64,000 bases of DNA from the NCBI GenBank assembly GCA_022575985.1, contig JAKSXM010000132.1:1550001-1614000 (forward strand), in the 5' to 3' direction. Below the pieces are notes generated by a model that worked only from the letters and a program-made list of their open reading frames with translations, was not told where the DNA came from and did not search any database. The stretch is from Anagrus nilaparvatae. Its lineage: Eukaryota > Arthropoda > Insecta > Hymenoptera > Mymaridae. Positions 37,301 through 50,430 of this stretch are shown here, piece after piece (position 1 is the first letter of the stretch; each line of letters starts with the position of its first letter). Both the position numbers and the translations under genes were made by a program.

Positions 37301-38795
37301 TATTAAATGACATATTAATTTATATATCGTACACTGTCACTGACATATTTCATTTACAAAATTACATTTTATATATTAATACTATCTTTATCTCACTCGC
37401 TCTATCACTCTTTTGGCTTTTGGATTTTAATTATTATTATTAACACGTATTTTTCTTTCTTTTTTTTTTAATTGACAACAAAATATTTTTTATATTAAAT
37501 AACAAAAATATATGAGTATTTTGTGGAATTTCATAATGATTGATCGAGTATTTTTAGGGGATAGTTTCCTAAAACCGTCTATCAAACTTTTTAGGTTAGG
37601 TGAACGCCATCTGTAGGTTTAAACAGTCATTAAATGAGAAAGGAAAATAAGCTCAGTTTTTGCATAAAGTTAAGGTTTAATCAGATTGTTATGAAAATAA
37701 GATTAAATTCAAGTGATAAATCAATTCTAATATGATCATATTTTTTACTTTTCAGATTCTTTGGTTAATTAAATAAGTAAGACGTTTAATCCGAAATTGG
37801 ATCAAAATAGGAACATGAAGTAATGGCACGTGAAAATATTGAACTATTTAAAAACTATTAAAATTAAAATCATTCTGAATTAATTCACAAGAAAGGGTGT
37901 CAGTCTCCAGGTATACACGAAAAGCTTTAAAGGTTCGCAGATACAATTTTGAATCGGAAATTTCCCTGGCTTTACGGTTTCGTGAAAATATATTTGACAA
38001 TTTTTCGTTAATTATAGGTAATGAGTTATTTTTTACTTGCAGTCGTTGATTTTTTTACTTTTTATCCTATTTTTTAAACGTTAGCGAAAAATTTTCAAAG
38101 TTAAAATATTCATAGAATCGTAATAACAGAGGGACCCTATTTCCTATTCAAAGTTGACCTGTCAGAGACCTTACTCGACCGGTCAGGTTCCCGAAAATTT
38201 GGGTAACCGCAAACTTCTAAATCACAATCACAAGTAACGAACTTGATTTCTAAAACTGTAGGATACTCAAATTAATAACAAAGTAGTTTAACATCCTTTA
38301 GCTAAATTCTGATAATAGAATAAAACGTTGAAGAATCCCAGTTTCTTGGGTCATAAATATCTCAAGCTGAGCTTTTCAGATTTGTTTTTCCCTATTCCGT
38401 TAAAGACAGCTTGAAAATTCAGCTCTCATGATTTATCTACACGAAGAGAATAGAATTCTAAGAAATAAATTTAAAATTTTCAAGAATACGGTTTTAGCCA
38501 ACTATCCCCCAGAGAAAACTAAGAAAGAGATAGAAAATTTTAATAGCCACAGTTTTAGAATATCGATTATATTATTACATTATACCTATATATTAAAATA
38601 AGGTTATATTAAATGTAAAATTGCCACTCGTTTTATCGTTTATCTCTTATTCATCCTAACATCTCTAGAAAATAAGAGGAAATTAAGAAAATTCTTGAAA
38701 TAGCGCGAAAAATTTTTTTTTTTACATTAAATATACACTGTTTTTTTTTTTTAATTTTTTTATTATTAAAAAATATTTGAGGTAGATGAAAATTT
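34318..38795 (-). other. fru inter-exon region, pairs 2 to 3
   Basis: 3' UTR of the pair-2 isoform and intron for the others. It contains a 13-base C run at 36054-36066, a (TCA/TCG)n stretch near 37272 and (TTA)n tracts near 34760 and 35270. No coding exon was recognised. Confidence 0.5.
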
Positions 38796-39148
38796 CTATA
38801 TTTTATGTTTTTGTTTGATATGAACTTTTAAATTATCGCTTCTGGTAAATGTCGAGCCACAGTATTGACATTTACAATTTTGTGATTTGTGTGATCTGAC
38901 GTGATGCCATCTATTAGTTATTATTTTTCCACACAATAAACATTTATAAAAACATTTATTTATCGATGTTGGTAATCCTGTTGTAGATGAAGTCGTTGCT
39001 TTATCGTACTCTTGATTATTTAAATTTAAAAAATCATCGGCTATACTTTCAAATATAACCTCGTAATTCCATTTATTTAATTTACTTAAATTATTATCAT
39101 CGTTATAAAGTGCTGCCATCTCTTCAGTTGCGTTTATTAAATTTCTTG
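38796..39148 (-). CDS. fru: fruitless alternative terminal exon, finger pair 2 (A-like)
   Basis: This is the second alternative terminal exon. It gives 117 residues including the split Ala, an isoform of about 394 aa. The finger pair is CLLCGKIITNRWHHVRSH followed by CQYC...FTRSDNLKVHIKQKH, and the stop follows KHKI. The RWHH signature and the C-K-I-(I/V)-(T/S)-N core match Drosophila Fru type A as I remember it, so A-like is the best guess. The N-terminal 70 residues (NATEEMAALYND..., DFLNLNNQEYD) are acidic or polar with no recognised domain. The proposed acceptor ATTACAG|CA keeps phase 1 but is preceded by a long A-run rather than pyrimidines, which makes it weak. Another in-frame AG about 35 nt downstream is possible. 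The fingers are certain; the exact 5' edge is not. The same frame runs a few codons further upstream to an ATG at 39185, which is probably intronic. Confidence 0.78.
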
Positions 39149-42100
39149 CTGTAATTTTTTTTTTTTTTGCAATTTTTCTCTTCATTTTTTAGAATTAAAT
39201 ATTAGAGTGAGATAAAGACATTTTGAAGAATTTAAAACCAGTAAGAGAATATTAAATAATAAACAAAGAGAGAAATGAGAGTGCGTATGTCTCATAAGGG
39301 AGTAGGGGGGTGGGGGGATAAAAGTGAGGTTATGAGAGACCCTTTTTTACGTAATTTTCGTTGTCATCGATCACTTAGAAAATTTAGTACGTTATAACAT
39401 AACATGCGCTTGCGTTTACATCATCTCACATATGTAAAAAACATTCAAAAGAGAGAAAGAGAGAAAAAGAGGAATAAAGAAATATCGTAGAAACCACCCC
39501 AATCCTTTTTTTTATTTCTTTTGTAATAACCCCTCTTTTATTATTCCCTTAAATAAAAAAAATTTTTTTTAGGTTCTCTCCCTTATTTTTAATCGTCAAG
39601 TTTACGTCTATGACCGAGAGAAATTCACGAGGGGTTGCTGATAATAGAACGAGAGAAAAAAGAGGAGGATGCAATAATTTATTTAAAATGCAGCTTTTAA
39701 TAGACCAACTTTTTAAATATAAAATTTTAAATTCGATATCCGTTAATTAATTAAATATCAGTCAAAAAAAATATTTTTTCCTCAAAAATTACTAATATCC
39801 GTTGCTAAAATAGAATATGAATTTCGTCGACAAAGAGAAAATACCTTCAACAAGTACTGTAGCTAGTTTGATATGTCCGAAAAGTTCACCTGTATAAAAG
39901 CTCGAACCTTTTTATAAAATATCGAAGGTAAAAAAAAAAAGAATTTTCATTGAAGCATAAAACAAGCATAGAGAAAAGAGAGTATAAAATAAGGGTAATC
40001 GATATTATTGGTCTCTTCTATAATACAGAGAGTACAACATTGTCCCTTTGAATTAAGTCAACCGTTTGAGTAAGTTAAAGAGAGGGTAGATTTTGCACGT
40101 GTTAGACAAGATTTTTTTTTTTATTCTATACAAATACATGTTAAAAAAAACCCTCCTATATAAGAAATATCCCCCTTTTGTGTATGTGTGTGACGAAAGT
40201 ATCACATCTGCTTAACAGTATGGCTAAGAAATAAATTTTTAAAAAAACTGCTAATGGATGAAATATATAGAAATTGAAGCTCTTGTGGCTGATCCTCTTT
40301 ACTTTAATAATTCTATATAAAAGGTAACTACCAGGTAATACGTGGTCTCTCTCTTTCTCTCTTTTTCTATGTAAGAAGCTTATCTTTCAAAGGACTACAA
40401 TTTTATATAAATTTTCTGCATCTTTTGACTTATGAATAAATAGAAAACGTTAGAATAGGTCAGCATTCTTTTTTTGAAATCGAGGGTTTTTATTATGCAC
40501 ATGCGCAGAACTGTTCAATAACCGTACCAAAAGACGCATTTGTATGTAACAATCGAACACCCACGTGTTTTCATTTTCTTATTAACAAACAAACTACCCT
40601 TAAAAACTGATATCCCCCTCTCTCTCTCTCTGTTTTATTCGATCTTATGAGATTCTAAGTAAGCTCGATTAAATTTATGTGTAATTTATACATATTTTGG
40701 AATCGAACTTGATCTAATACACACATACATTGATATAAGAAGAGATAGAGAGAGATAGATTGAATATTATTATCATGGGTTTAAGGATTTTAAGGATTTA
40801 TGGTTTGCTCTTCAAGTTATTTAATAATCTTATATGCTTCTCGAGGATTATTATCCTTATTATTATTATTATTATTATTATATAATATTGGATTAATTAA
40901 ATTATTTTTGTATATGTTAAGTGCAAAGTATGAAATTCTGTTTTTTTTGGATTTTTAAAGTTTTGTTAATAATAGAAGATTCTTAGTACTGATTAAATTT
41001 TCAGTTTGAAATAACTGGAAAAAAACAAGTAGTATTAGTCAGTAATTGAAACGATGCTAAAAAATGAAACAAGAGGCAAAGTCAGTTTAGATGAAAAAAG
41101 GCTTTTACAATTTATGATGGGGAAATCCAAGAAGATTAACATTCGTTCCAAAGATTTAATAGTTTAGAGTTAGAACTCTAGAAAGAATTAAGAGAATATT
41201 TTCATTTTTAGAATTACTAGACTATATTGGTCACTTCGGATTATTATTTCCCCTTAGCTTTATTAAGAAATATCAAAGATGAATGTTAACAATAATTATA
41301 CGTTCAGACCCATAAAGAAAATAGAAAAATATTGAGCAAAATTCAAATTTCTAAACAAGTAATTTGATTGGCTAATAAAGTGTCGTTAAGATAGCGGCCT
41401 CCATAAAGCCCAACAATTTTTATGGTAAAATTGATAACACAACTTTTTTGTTTTTTGTGGCCTCTGAAGTCTGCGACAGTTTTTTAAAAAATTTACTGAC
41501 TAAGATATGTAAAAGAAACTATTCCAATCCCAAATCCTCTATACAAGATAATTTTCTAAGTTTTTTTAGCCTTAATATTTATGTAATTTTCGTTGTTTTT
41601 AATATTGACTCGAACTACTGATTTTTAAAAAACCTTAAAAATTCTCAAAATTTCAAACTCAGCACCTAACATATAGACGTAAAAATTATAAATAAAAAAA
41701 TTAAATAAAAAAACAACAATTTTTTTTTTTTGATATACTTTTTAAAAAATATATATAAATTTATTTTATTTAATTTTTAAAATTAACGTACAAAAATTAA
41801 TATTGTCTCGCTTATTATTATTATTATTATTTATTAATATTCTTAATTAATTATGATTATAATGTATATATAAATAAATATTTTATTTTTGTTTAAAAAT
41901 ATATAAATATATATTTGGAAAATATTTTATCAACGCGAATGAAGGCGAATTTTTAATTTTTTTTGTTTGTTTTTTTTTGTTTTTTCTTAATTTTTTTAAG
42001 GTTATGGTTACTTATATTTTAAGTTAATAATTGTGCTTTATTATTATTGTTATTATTATAATTTAAATATACTAAATATTATTTTCATAGTCAATCAGTC

Positions 42101-42566
42101 CTCATTTTATTATTCATCTAGGTTTTCTTAAAATATTTTTATTAAAATTTCTAAAAAAATATGTTTTTTTAAGGTTAAACGCGGTAATTTTGAAACGTTT
42201 TTTTAAATAAAAGCATTTATTATTGCAGTAATAACGAGTGTCATTTTTTTTAACAGCATTGTTGCCAAGTCTAATCAATAATGGAAATTTAATACATATT
42301 ATACTGAATTTATAAGGCAATGGCAACACTGTTTAATTTTCAAGATTTCAAACGAAAATTTTATATTCTTTTTGCGATGGTAAATTTAATCCTATTAACT
42401 AATTTTTAATTAAATTTATTTGTATTAAATATAAATCATGGAATGTAAAAAGTCTGCGGTAGCAATAATTTATTTCACATTGTGTCTTTAAATAAGGCAA
42501 CAAAATTCGAATTTACAGTAAAAATATTTTAAATCATTTTTCGCGAAAACTGCAAAAAAAATTATA

Positions 42567-42630
42567 TTTTAGGGGAGAGTCACCTAACACCAAATAAGTC
42601 TATCCGGTTTTGTACAACTCTCCCCTAAAA
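42567..42630. repeat. Short element with perfect 14-bp inverted repeats
   Basis: TTTTAGGGGAGAGT (42567-42580) and ACTCTCCCCTAAAA (42617-42630) are perfect inverted repeats around a 36-bp loop. It is either a tiny transposon remnant or a strong hairpin in the pair-1 3' UTR/intron. Confidence 0.5.
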
Positions 42631-44157
42631 AAATTTCATAGTAAAAATAAAAATGGTAAATTTTAAATAATTAATATTATGTCAATAAAGCCTTAATAAT
42701 AATATTGAAGTTTTGTTGAATACGATATTATAATATTTATCATAAGAAGAGATTAACATAATGATGAAACTTTCATACATTGAAAACTTTCTTGTAAGTT
42801 TATACTATACTAAATATATTTTAATTTTTAACTAGGTCAATCATGATAAAGGATCTAATTTATTATGAAATTCATATCAATTAAAAAATTTGTCATGTAA
42901 AAATACTTTCATCATTTTTTTGGAATGTAATAGAGAAGGCACAAATTTAGAGGCCCGTATGGTTAAGAAAATATACCGCGTTTAATCAGCATTATTATTA
43001 TTTATTTAAATATAGGACTAGTTTTTCATGACTAAATTATCTTAATTTTATAGGTTATGTAATATACGGGATTATATAATTTAAATATTTTTTTTTATAA
43101 AAATTGACTTTCTTATTTATTTTGGCACCAATTGGCTATTCAGTAATCCCGTTTAAATATATAATTTATTTTTTCTATAAATATATGCTAAATTTTTAAA
43201 AAATATATAGAATTTTCTTAATTTTATGGCTTAATCTAAGAAGACGTCTTTTTTAAGGGATTTTGTTGAATGTGAATTTTCAGGCTAATTTTTTGACACA
43301 AATAAATTAGCCCTTGTCGATTATTTCCTACATAACTAATTTTCTAGTGAGGTTTAGCGAGAAGGCAATGAATTTTCATCTTAAAATCTATAATGCTCAA
43401 AAAATGTTTGATTTTTTTAAAGGAATTATTATTTATAGCTGATATGCTTTTTTAAATATATACTCTTCACGTATCAATTTAAGACACTATCAGATTCGTT
43501 TTTTTTTTTTTTTTTTTGTTTTTTTAATTTTTTTTAAGGGAAGGCCTCATATATATATATATATTTTTTTTATAAATCTCAATTATTAAAAACTTTTTTT
43601 CTACATTTTATTCATAGAGAAAAATATATTTTTCAAAAATATAATAAAATAAAAATGAGATTTATAAACATATAAAAAAAAAATCTGAAGAAAAACATAC
43701 AGCAAAAAAAAAGTTTTAAGTAAATAACAAACAAAATTTAAAAAAAAAAAAAACTTTTTTTCTGACTCTTTTCATTTTGTATGGATGACATTTCAAGTCA
43801 ACATATTACAATGCAACAAAATAATAATTTTTTTTTTTTGGTCGATAGGATATTAAAAGTTACAAAAAATAATACAAAAAAAAAAATACTTTTTTGTGTT
43901 TTGTTAGTATTAAACAAAAAAAAATCCTAGGAAAAAAAATTATCAAGTTTTGAAAGTTGATGCCCAATAACTTTCACGCTGATATGACAAAAAAAAAGTA
44001 TATTATGGAATGCTTGGAACTGCATCCAAAATACAGATGAATAAAAACAGGAGAAGAAGCCATATTTATAACGGAAATCGATAAAAAAAAAATTCAATTT
44101 AACTTAGTTACAAAAATAAATGCCTGGTGATTATTATTTTTTTTATAAATGAATTAT

Positions 44158-44176
44158 ACTCACACACACACACACA

Positions 44177-44207
<31 letters not shown>
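44158..44207. repeat. Compound (CA)n-(ATAA)n microsatellite
   Basis: A CA run of about nine units runs directly into about seven ATAA units, just downstream of the pair-1 stop. Confidence 0.85.
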
Positions 44208-44208
<1 letters not shown>

Positions 44209-44251
44209 CTCATACTTTAGAGGACTGACTGATTAAAATAAATTAGTAAAA

Positions 44252-44667
44252 TTAAGTGAGAAAAGTAGATCTTTCGTTATGCTTTTTTGGTAATAAATGT
44301 TTGCTTTCGAGTCTCATAAATGGTGACATTATTGATCCTTCTCTAATTCCATGCTTTAATTTAATATGTCTTTTTAAATTATCAGATCTCGTTAATGATA
44401 TCATACAAATATGACATTGATATTTATCTGGAAAATGTGACTTCATATGTTTTTTAATATTAGCAACATTTTTACCACATAATTTACAACTTTCATTATT
44501 ATTCGATGATTGCTGTTGCTGTTGTTGCTGATGTTGTTGATTATTAAGTAACAATTGATTTCCATAATTAGAATCATTAGCTTTTAAATGATTTTCTATT
44601 ATTGTTGTTACTGCTATCGATGATCCTGATAAATCCAATCTTTCTTTTTTGTAAATCCTCGCTGTGC
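44252..44667 (-). CDS. fru: fruitless alternative terminal exon, finger pair 1
   Basis: This is the first of five alternative 3' coding exons. Its acceptor TATTCCAG|GC restores the frame from phase 1 (D-G-T-A-R). The exon gives 138 residues including the split Gly, so the isoform is about 415 aa. It contains a poly-Gln/Asn tract (NNQQHQQQQQQQ), then two C2H2 fingers. The first has the short spacing seen in Fru/Lola-type proteins (CKLCGKNVANIKKHMKSH, C-x2-C-x9-H-x3-H). The second is classic, CHIC...TRSDNLKRHIKLKH (C-x2-C-x12-H-x4-H). A tail of about 30 residues ends ERSTFLT and TAA. The role is sequence-specific DNA binding of this isoform. I cannot assign the Drosophila isoform letter. An ATG in the frame upstream of the acceptor lies in the intron and should not be taken as the start. 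Confidence 0.82.
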
Positions 44668-47600
44668 CTGGAATATAATTCAACATAACCGGAATATTCA
44701 TTATTAACAACTACAACCACACTCTTATTTGTGCATTCTCAAATCCAAAACTTTTTTCTTCTTTACAATTTTCTCTTTTTTTTATAGCAATTCACAAAAA
44801 TAATGCAAACCTTATGATATAGCAAATACATTTTTTTCTCATTTCTCATATTTTAAAAAAAACACATACATAGTTTTTTTCAATCTTTTTACTCATGTTC
44901 TTTATTTTTTATGTATCTCAAATAACCAATTTTAATTGGCTATATAAAAAAAAGAAGAAAAATTCAAAGAAAATAAATAAAGTACAACAACAGAATAAGA
45001 AATAAAAAACCAATAAAAAATCAATAGGTTGCAACAAAAAATACAATTTTTTATCTACATTTTTCTTTTTTTCGCTTACTAATAATAATAACAATAATAA
45101 TAAATAGAAAAAAAAAATATATGGGCTAAAAAAATATAATATAAAAGAGAAAACTTATAAAATACATGAAAAAATAAAATAATAAAAATCAAAGTGTGAA
45201 AAAAAAGAAGTAAAACATCAATTAAAATAATATTTTACTTTTTCTTTTTTTTTCAAATTAATATAACATAAAATAATAATTTTCCTTTGCTTTATTAATA
45301 AATAAAAACACAATTTTCTACTTGTTTTATCAAATAATAATAATAATAATAATAATAAAGCCAAAAAATAAAAACTTAAGAAAATCATACGCTTTAAAAT
45401 TTTACTTAAACACACATAATTACTTACAATTTTTTTATTTTTTTAAATTTTACATTATTTATAAAGAAAGAAGAAAAGTCAAATAAAAAGTGGAAATATA
45501 AAAATGAAAATTTTAGTTTGTCGAAGAGTAAAATAAAAAAGTTATTTTATTACTTTGAAAAAAATTCAAGAATTTAATCAAAGTTCACAGAACAGATTTT
45601 ATTTTTATTCGATAAGTAAATAAGAAAAAAAAATCTTATTTTACTTATTTATTGCAAAATTATTTTCTTGTTAAAAAAAAGAGTTGGTATATACCTAATA
45701 CTGTAACAAAGAAAAAAAAATTGTTGACTGGACATTTAGTCAGCGGTCAGCTTTATAGATACATTTTTTTTTGCTGAACGATACAAAAAATCAATTGGTG
45801 ACATTTCAAAATAATAACAGTGTTTACAAAAAAATAAAATAAAAATGAAATAAAGAAATAGTTCATATATATGAAGAGAAAGAGAGAAAAATAGTCAAAA
45901 TATAAATGAGTTATGTTCGAATGAAAAAATTGCAATTACAGAATATTGACATTTGTAGTTCATGTACTTTTTTTCACTAAATAAATTTATGAATAGAAAA
46001 TAAAAAAAATAATTGAATTTAAAAAATTTTTTTTCAGCAGAAAAATATATTTTATTTTCAGAAGATGACAACGAAAAATATTAAATTACAACTTTAATAA
46101 AAATTGTATTTCAATTCTGAGAATCCTTACATAATAAAAAGAAATTACAAAACTTTTTTTATTAATAAATAACCACTGGTAACTTTATACTTATTGTTAT
46201 TATTTTTTAATTTAAAACAGAAAATCAAATTTTAAGGTTATGTTTTTAAATGTTTAAGAGGTTATGTAATAAAGAAATTTATATTTCACATTGATGAATA
46301 ATGAGGATGTTGATACTTAATTGTTTGAATAAACAAAAAAAAAAATTGATCATGCAAAATTTTTTTACAGTTTTTCAATTTTAAAAGTCAAATATTTACT
46401 TATATTCGAGCTTATGTAACATCATTTTTCCTTTTTCTTTAATTCAACACTATTTATACAGGTGTTAATATTACATTTTCCACACAATATTTTTTGTTAT
46501 TTTCCCAAAATAAAAAAAGTAAGAAAATTCTTTTCAGTTTTGTAATTCTTGTCACGAGTACCCATTAATAACCTAACACGAAGAAAAAAGGAAGTCAAGA
46601 GGAAATAAGAGAAAGTTTTATACCTATATGTAACTTGCCTTTAGAAAAAACAAAGTTTTCTGCTACTTACAGATCTTTTCTTTTTTTTTTTACAAAGAGA
46701 ATAGTAAAAAAAAAAAACAAAGATGAAAAAGATATAGTGTGTGCAGTGGCATCAATTTTCCGGGTGAGCCTACCTATAAGTACACATTACAATTCCGCCA
46801 TTAAAAACTTTTCTTTCTGAGAAAAATTCGTGATGCCGGTTTGGGTATATATAACCTAAAACGAAAATGCGCGGGAAAACAAATCACAGTTAAAAAATTT
46901 TGTTTTTTTCATATTCTACGCACATTCACATGAAAAATATATAAAGTAGGAAAAACTAACTTTTTTTTTTATTATATATTTTTCTTCCTGTTAAAATATA
47001 TAGTTTATTGTAATCAAAAACGCGATTGTTTGAAAAATTTCACTTATACTTAAGTAATACACACACGTATACACACATATTATAGTAAATCACGTTTATA
47101 ATAATATATTGTGTCCTCGAGATTTTTCTCTCAGTGTAGGTAAATAATTTATTATAAAAAAATCCTTTAAGGACTTTTTTTTTATTTTAATTTTTTTTTT
47201 TAGGTTAATTAAAGTCATTAATTTTATTTTAAATTATTTTTTTTTAATTTTTGCATTAAATCTCATCTTGTTAAATTGGTAATTCAAAGTTTTAAAAACT
47301 TTTAATTTAAAAACAATCCCATAAATTTAAAACAGAAAATTTCCTTTTTACTTTTCTGTATTTTTTTTTTTTTTGTTTTTTAAATTAAAAAAAAAAATTT
47401 TATATTTACATTAAATACGATGCTTAACAATTATATATTTTTAATAAAGTTATTATTATCATTTTTTGTATATATTTTTGCAGTGCTTAAGTAGTAGGTA
47501 TTTACAAAAAAAATTAAATTGAAGAGATTTTCATATATTTATAAAGTATAATAGCAGAAAATAAAAGTATTGAAAAAAAAAATGGTTATTGAATTATTAG

Positions 47601-49079
47601 GCATAGTCGAATACTTTGTTAATAATATATGAGATACAGAGAAATAAATAAATAAAAAAAAAAGATTTTTTTTTGTCGATTAAGCAGTAGGTATAATAAA
47701 AAGTAGCATTATAAAATTTTCTTTTCTTTTTTTCTTTTTAATTCGATCAAAAAGTTCTTGCATTATAGAGAAATAAAGTTAAAAATAAATTTAGCTATAA
47801 GTAATAACCCTACGATTTCAAAAAAAAAAAACATAAATAAAATTTTTAAAAATAACGTTTGTTTAACCTTGAAACAGTCTATTTAAAATTTATTTTTTTG
47901 ACTTTGCAAGAATTTTTAATTTTTTTTTTTGATAGAATTTAAAAAAAAAGAAAGAAAAAATAGTTAGGTCATATAATTCTACTTTTTTGTGAGTTTTTTA
48001 GTTTTAGTGTATAAATTATGATCATTTTTACAATTTTTAAATTCATACATTAGTCCACTCGCATACAAATGAAAATTATGGCCAAAAAAATTTTAAATAA
48101 ATAACAGATGCATATTATGTGAGTTTACAGTAAAAAAAGACGTTTTCTGGATAAATGTTTAATATAATTTGTTTTAACAATTTGAAAAAAAAAGAACAAT
48201 AAAATAGAGTTATTTGTATTCGCCCCAAAACCAATATCGTTATTATTAACATCAGGTATGAATATATTCTTTTGATAAACATTAAAACGTGACATAAATA
48301 ATTCTTATTTTATGTTTTGAGATAACTTATATATATATTTAAATATGTAACTTTATATATAAACATATATACTGTATCATATGTTATTTATACATGATTG
48401 TATTACAAACCAAATCAACCACTGCACACTCGCATAATATTGAAAGAGAATATAAGAAGCGTTAATAGACGCTTCCCAATATGTAATAATATGCATTAGA
48501 AAATCGCGTATAAAAACACACACACACGCACACATGATAATTATATATAAATTACTACCACAATGACAAATATTAACAAATGTACGATACCATCACCAAA
48601 GAAACACTAATAGTAGTAGGTCTCAAAATATAGTATTTTCATTAATAATAGAAGTTTTATAGTAAATAGAAGGTAATAGAATTCTAATTCAGAATTCAAA
48701 AATTTACATCTTAATCTGCTCTTCAAACTTTATTACACTCGACTACTCTTGCCAGTCTTGGAAATAGAGGGATAATCATGTAATTTTGTTTTGTGAGAGT
48801 ACGTACGACACTCTTTTTTTCTCTTTTTTTTAAATTACTGCGATGATTTATAAACAAACATGCATGCATTAAGTAGATCTTTAGGAATTTCCCTCGATTT
48901 CAATGAGCTTATGCACTCCTTATTAATCATGCAATACTATGAACTATGCAAAATTTGGTCAAAAAAAAACCTTATTTTATTTGGATACTTTTAATACTTT
49001 GTTTAAATTACTTAGAAATAAGGAGTTCATAAGATCTAGGTGAAAATAGAGAAGTATTAATTAAAATTTATTATCTTAC
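44668..49079 (-). other. fru intron before finger pair 1
   Basis: About 4.4 kb of AT-rich intron. Contents are A/T homopolymers, TAA/ATT microsatellites (near 45340 and 45081) and short CA stretches near 47060 and 48520. The small open frames inside are Phe/Lys/Ile-rich products of base composition. I found no other zinc-finger cysteine/histidine pattern. Confidence 0.6.
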
Positions 49080-49203
49080 CATCAATTCCATCAAGCATTT
49101 CAGGTGGATTATGATGCTCGGAAGACTCAGTTGCTGCTGGATTATCATTAAGTGTGCCTGTAGGTGGACCGCTATCATCTCCTAATAAACTAATTGGATG
49201 TGC
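49080..49203 (-). CDS. fru: fruitless constant exon 3: last shared exon
   Basis: This is a 124-nt exon of 41 codons plus one base. The acceptor is ATTACAG and the donor is G|GTAAGA, leaving phase 1. The product begins AHPISLLGDDSGPPTG and ends NPPEMLDGID, an acidic, Pro-rich linker with no recognised domain. It is the last exon shared by all forms. All five downstream zinc-finger exons start with the two bases that complete its split codon (to G, A, G, E or G). The adjacent intron is about 4.4 kb to the nearest finger exon and about 32.5 kb to the farthest. Choice of terminal exon must therefore be made by competing splice acceptors, by poly(A) sites, or by both. The constant part totals only 277 codons plus the split codon. 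This is far shorter than Drosophila Fruitless, whose linker is hundreds of residues long. Confidence 0.8.
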
Positions 49204-50253
49204 CTGTAATAAAAAAAAAATCATTCATTACAAATAATGTAAAAGCTTTAATTAATTCAATTAACATAAGTAAAACAAACAAGTTAAAAATCCATAGTTT
49301 AGTATTAGTAAAAAACATGGTGTGTTAGAACAGAATTCTTTAAAATTATTTATGATTAGATAAGATTAGTAAAAAAAGTTACAAGTTTTATAAGATTGGT
49401 TATCAATAATTGCTTTGCATATTAAAAACTAGGTAGTAGTAATAAAAATGACCTTTGATTTTTATGATCACAATATTTTAAAAAAGTTATTGTTTATAAA
49501 AGTTCTTTACAAGGATAAGAAATTAATGGTGTTATTTTAATGAATTCTACAAGGTTAAGCAGATATAACTGTAAATTATTTAGTAACTACAATAATTTAA
49601 TATAAATATAAGATTTAATTTTATCAAAATAAATTTCACGAATTCTAATCTCAATTAAAAAAAAAGTATTATCTCTAATTTTATTACAAATATTACTAGA
49701 ATTTTAAATATCAAAATAAATAATAAATTTTTAGCTTATACATTTTACTTTAAATATTCAATTAATTTTTAACAGGATAACATATGTAAAAATAATTTAA
49801 TTAAATAGAACTGTTTAAATTATGTTTTATATCCATTTAAGCATTTTATTTTATTAAACATTTGGTATCCAATGATTCACGGCTGAAGCATAGTTTTTTT
49901 TAAAGTTTAATTTTGATTTATTCTGTTATGAATTTTTATTATGCAAGATATTGCTACAACGATTATTTCTTAATTTAAATTTAATTAAGAAAAAATAAAT
50001 AAGACAAGAATATATAATAATTAAGTACTTGTATTTAAAAACTAATAATAAAATATTACTCATACGATTTTTCAAATCACTAAAAAATTATGCCTTTATC
50101 AAATGAATCAAGCACCATAATGTTTAAAAGTTTAAAATACACTTCAGTAAAACTTATTTTTTAATATTTTTTAAGCTCATCTAATTTGGAGAACCAACTA
50201 ATAACTATTTCAACAACAATCTATCAAAAAAACATCAAATCACTAAAACTTAC
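49204..50253 (-). other. fru intron between constant exons 2 and 3
   Basis: AT-rich DNA between a GTAAGT donor (50253) and an ATTACAG acceptor (49204). I see no open frame, repeat family or structured element in it. Confidence 0.75.
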
Positions 50254-50430
50254 TGGGAGTGAAACATTATCATGAAAGTCAGACACATGATGATCAAGCT
50301 CTTGTTTTATAGGTGCTTGACTTTGTGATGATGGAGTGTTGGGCCTTGCACTTTCTTCTATATCGCCTCCTAATGAATTATTTGATTTTGGAATTGTAGG
50401 ACTTGACTTGTAACTACATTGAGAAGATGC
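50254..50430 (-). CDS. fru: fruitless constant exon 2: linker
   Basis: This internal exon of exactly 59 codons is phase 0 at both ends. On the minus strand an AG acceptor lies directly upstream (after a T-run and TTTAG) and the donor is CCA|GTAAGT. It continues the BTB exon in frame (DSQ|ASSQCSYKSSP). The product is a low-complexity Ser/Pro/Gln linker with no fold that I recognise. The pieces YKSSP and IKQEL(D) resemble short conserved linker pieces in Fruitless from other insects, as remembered. IKQE also fits a sumoylation consensus (hydrophobic-K-x-E), but this is only a motif match. The exon is too short and lacks the ATG that would make it stand out as an open frame. It is supported by splice signals and frame continuity. 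Confidence 0.8.

Larger units (their letters stand above)
39149..44251 (-). other. fru inter-exon region, pairs 1 to 2
   Basis: This holds the 3' UTR of the pair-1 isoform and intron for the others. Near 44158-44207 a (CA)n tract joins an (ATAA)n tract. There is a (TTA)n tract near 40857, a TA run near 43549, pyrimidine tracts near 40350 and 40617, and a small inverted-repeat element at 42567-42630. No further coding exon was recognised. Confidence 0.55.
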
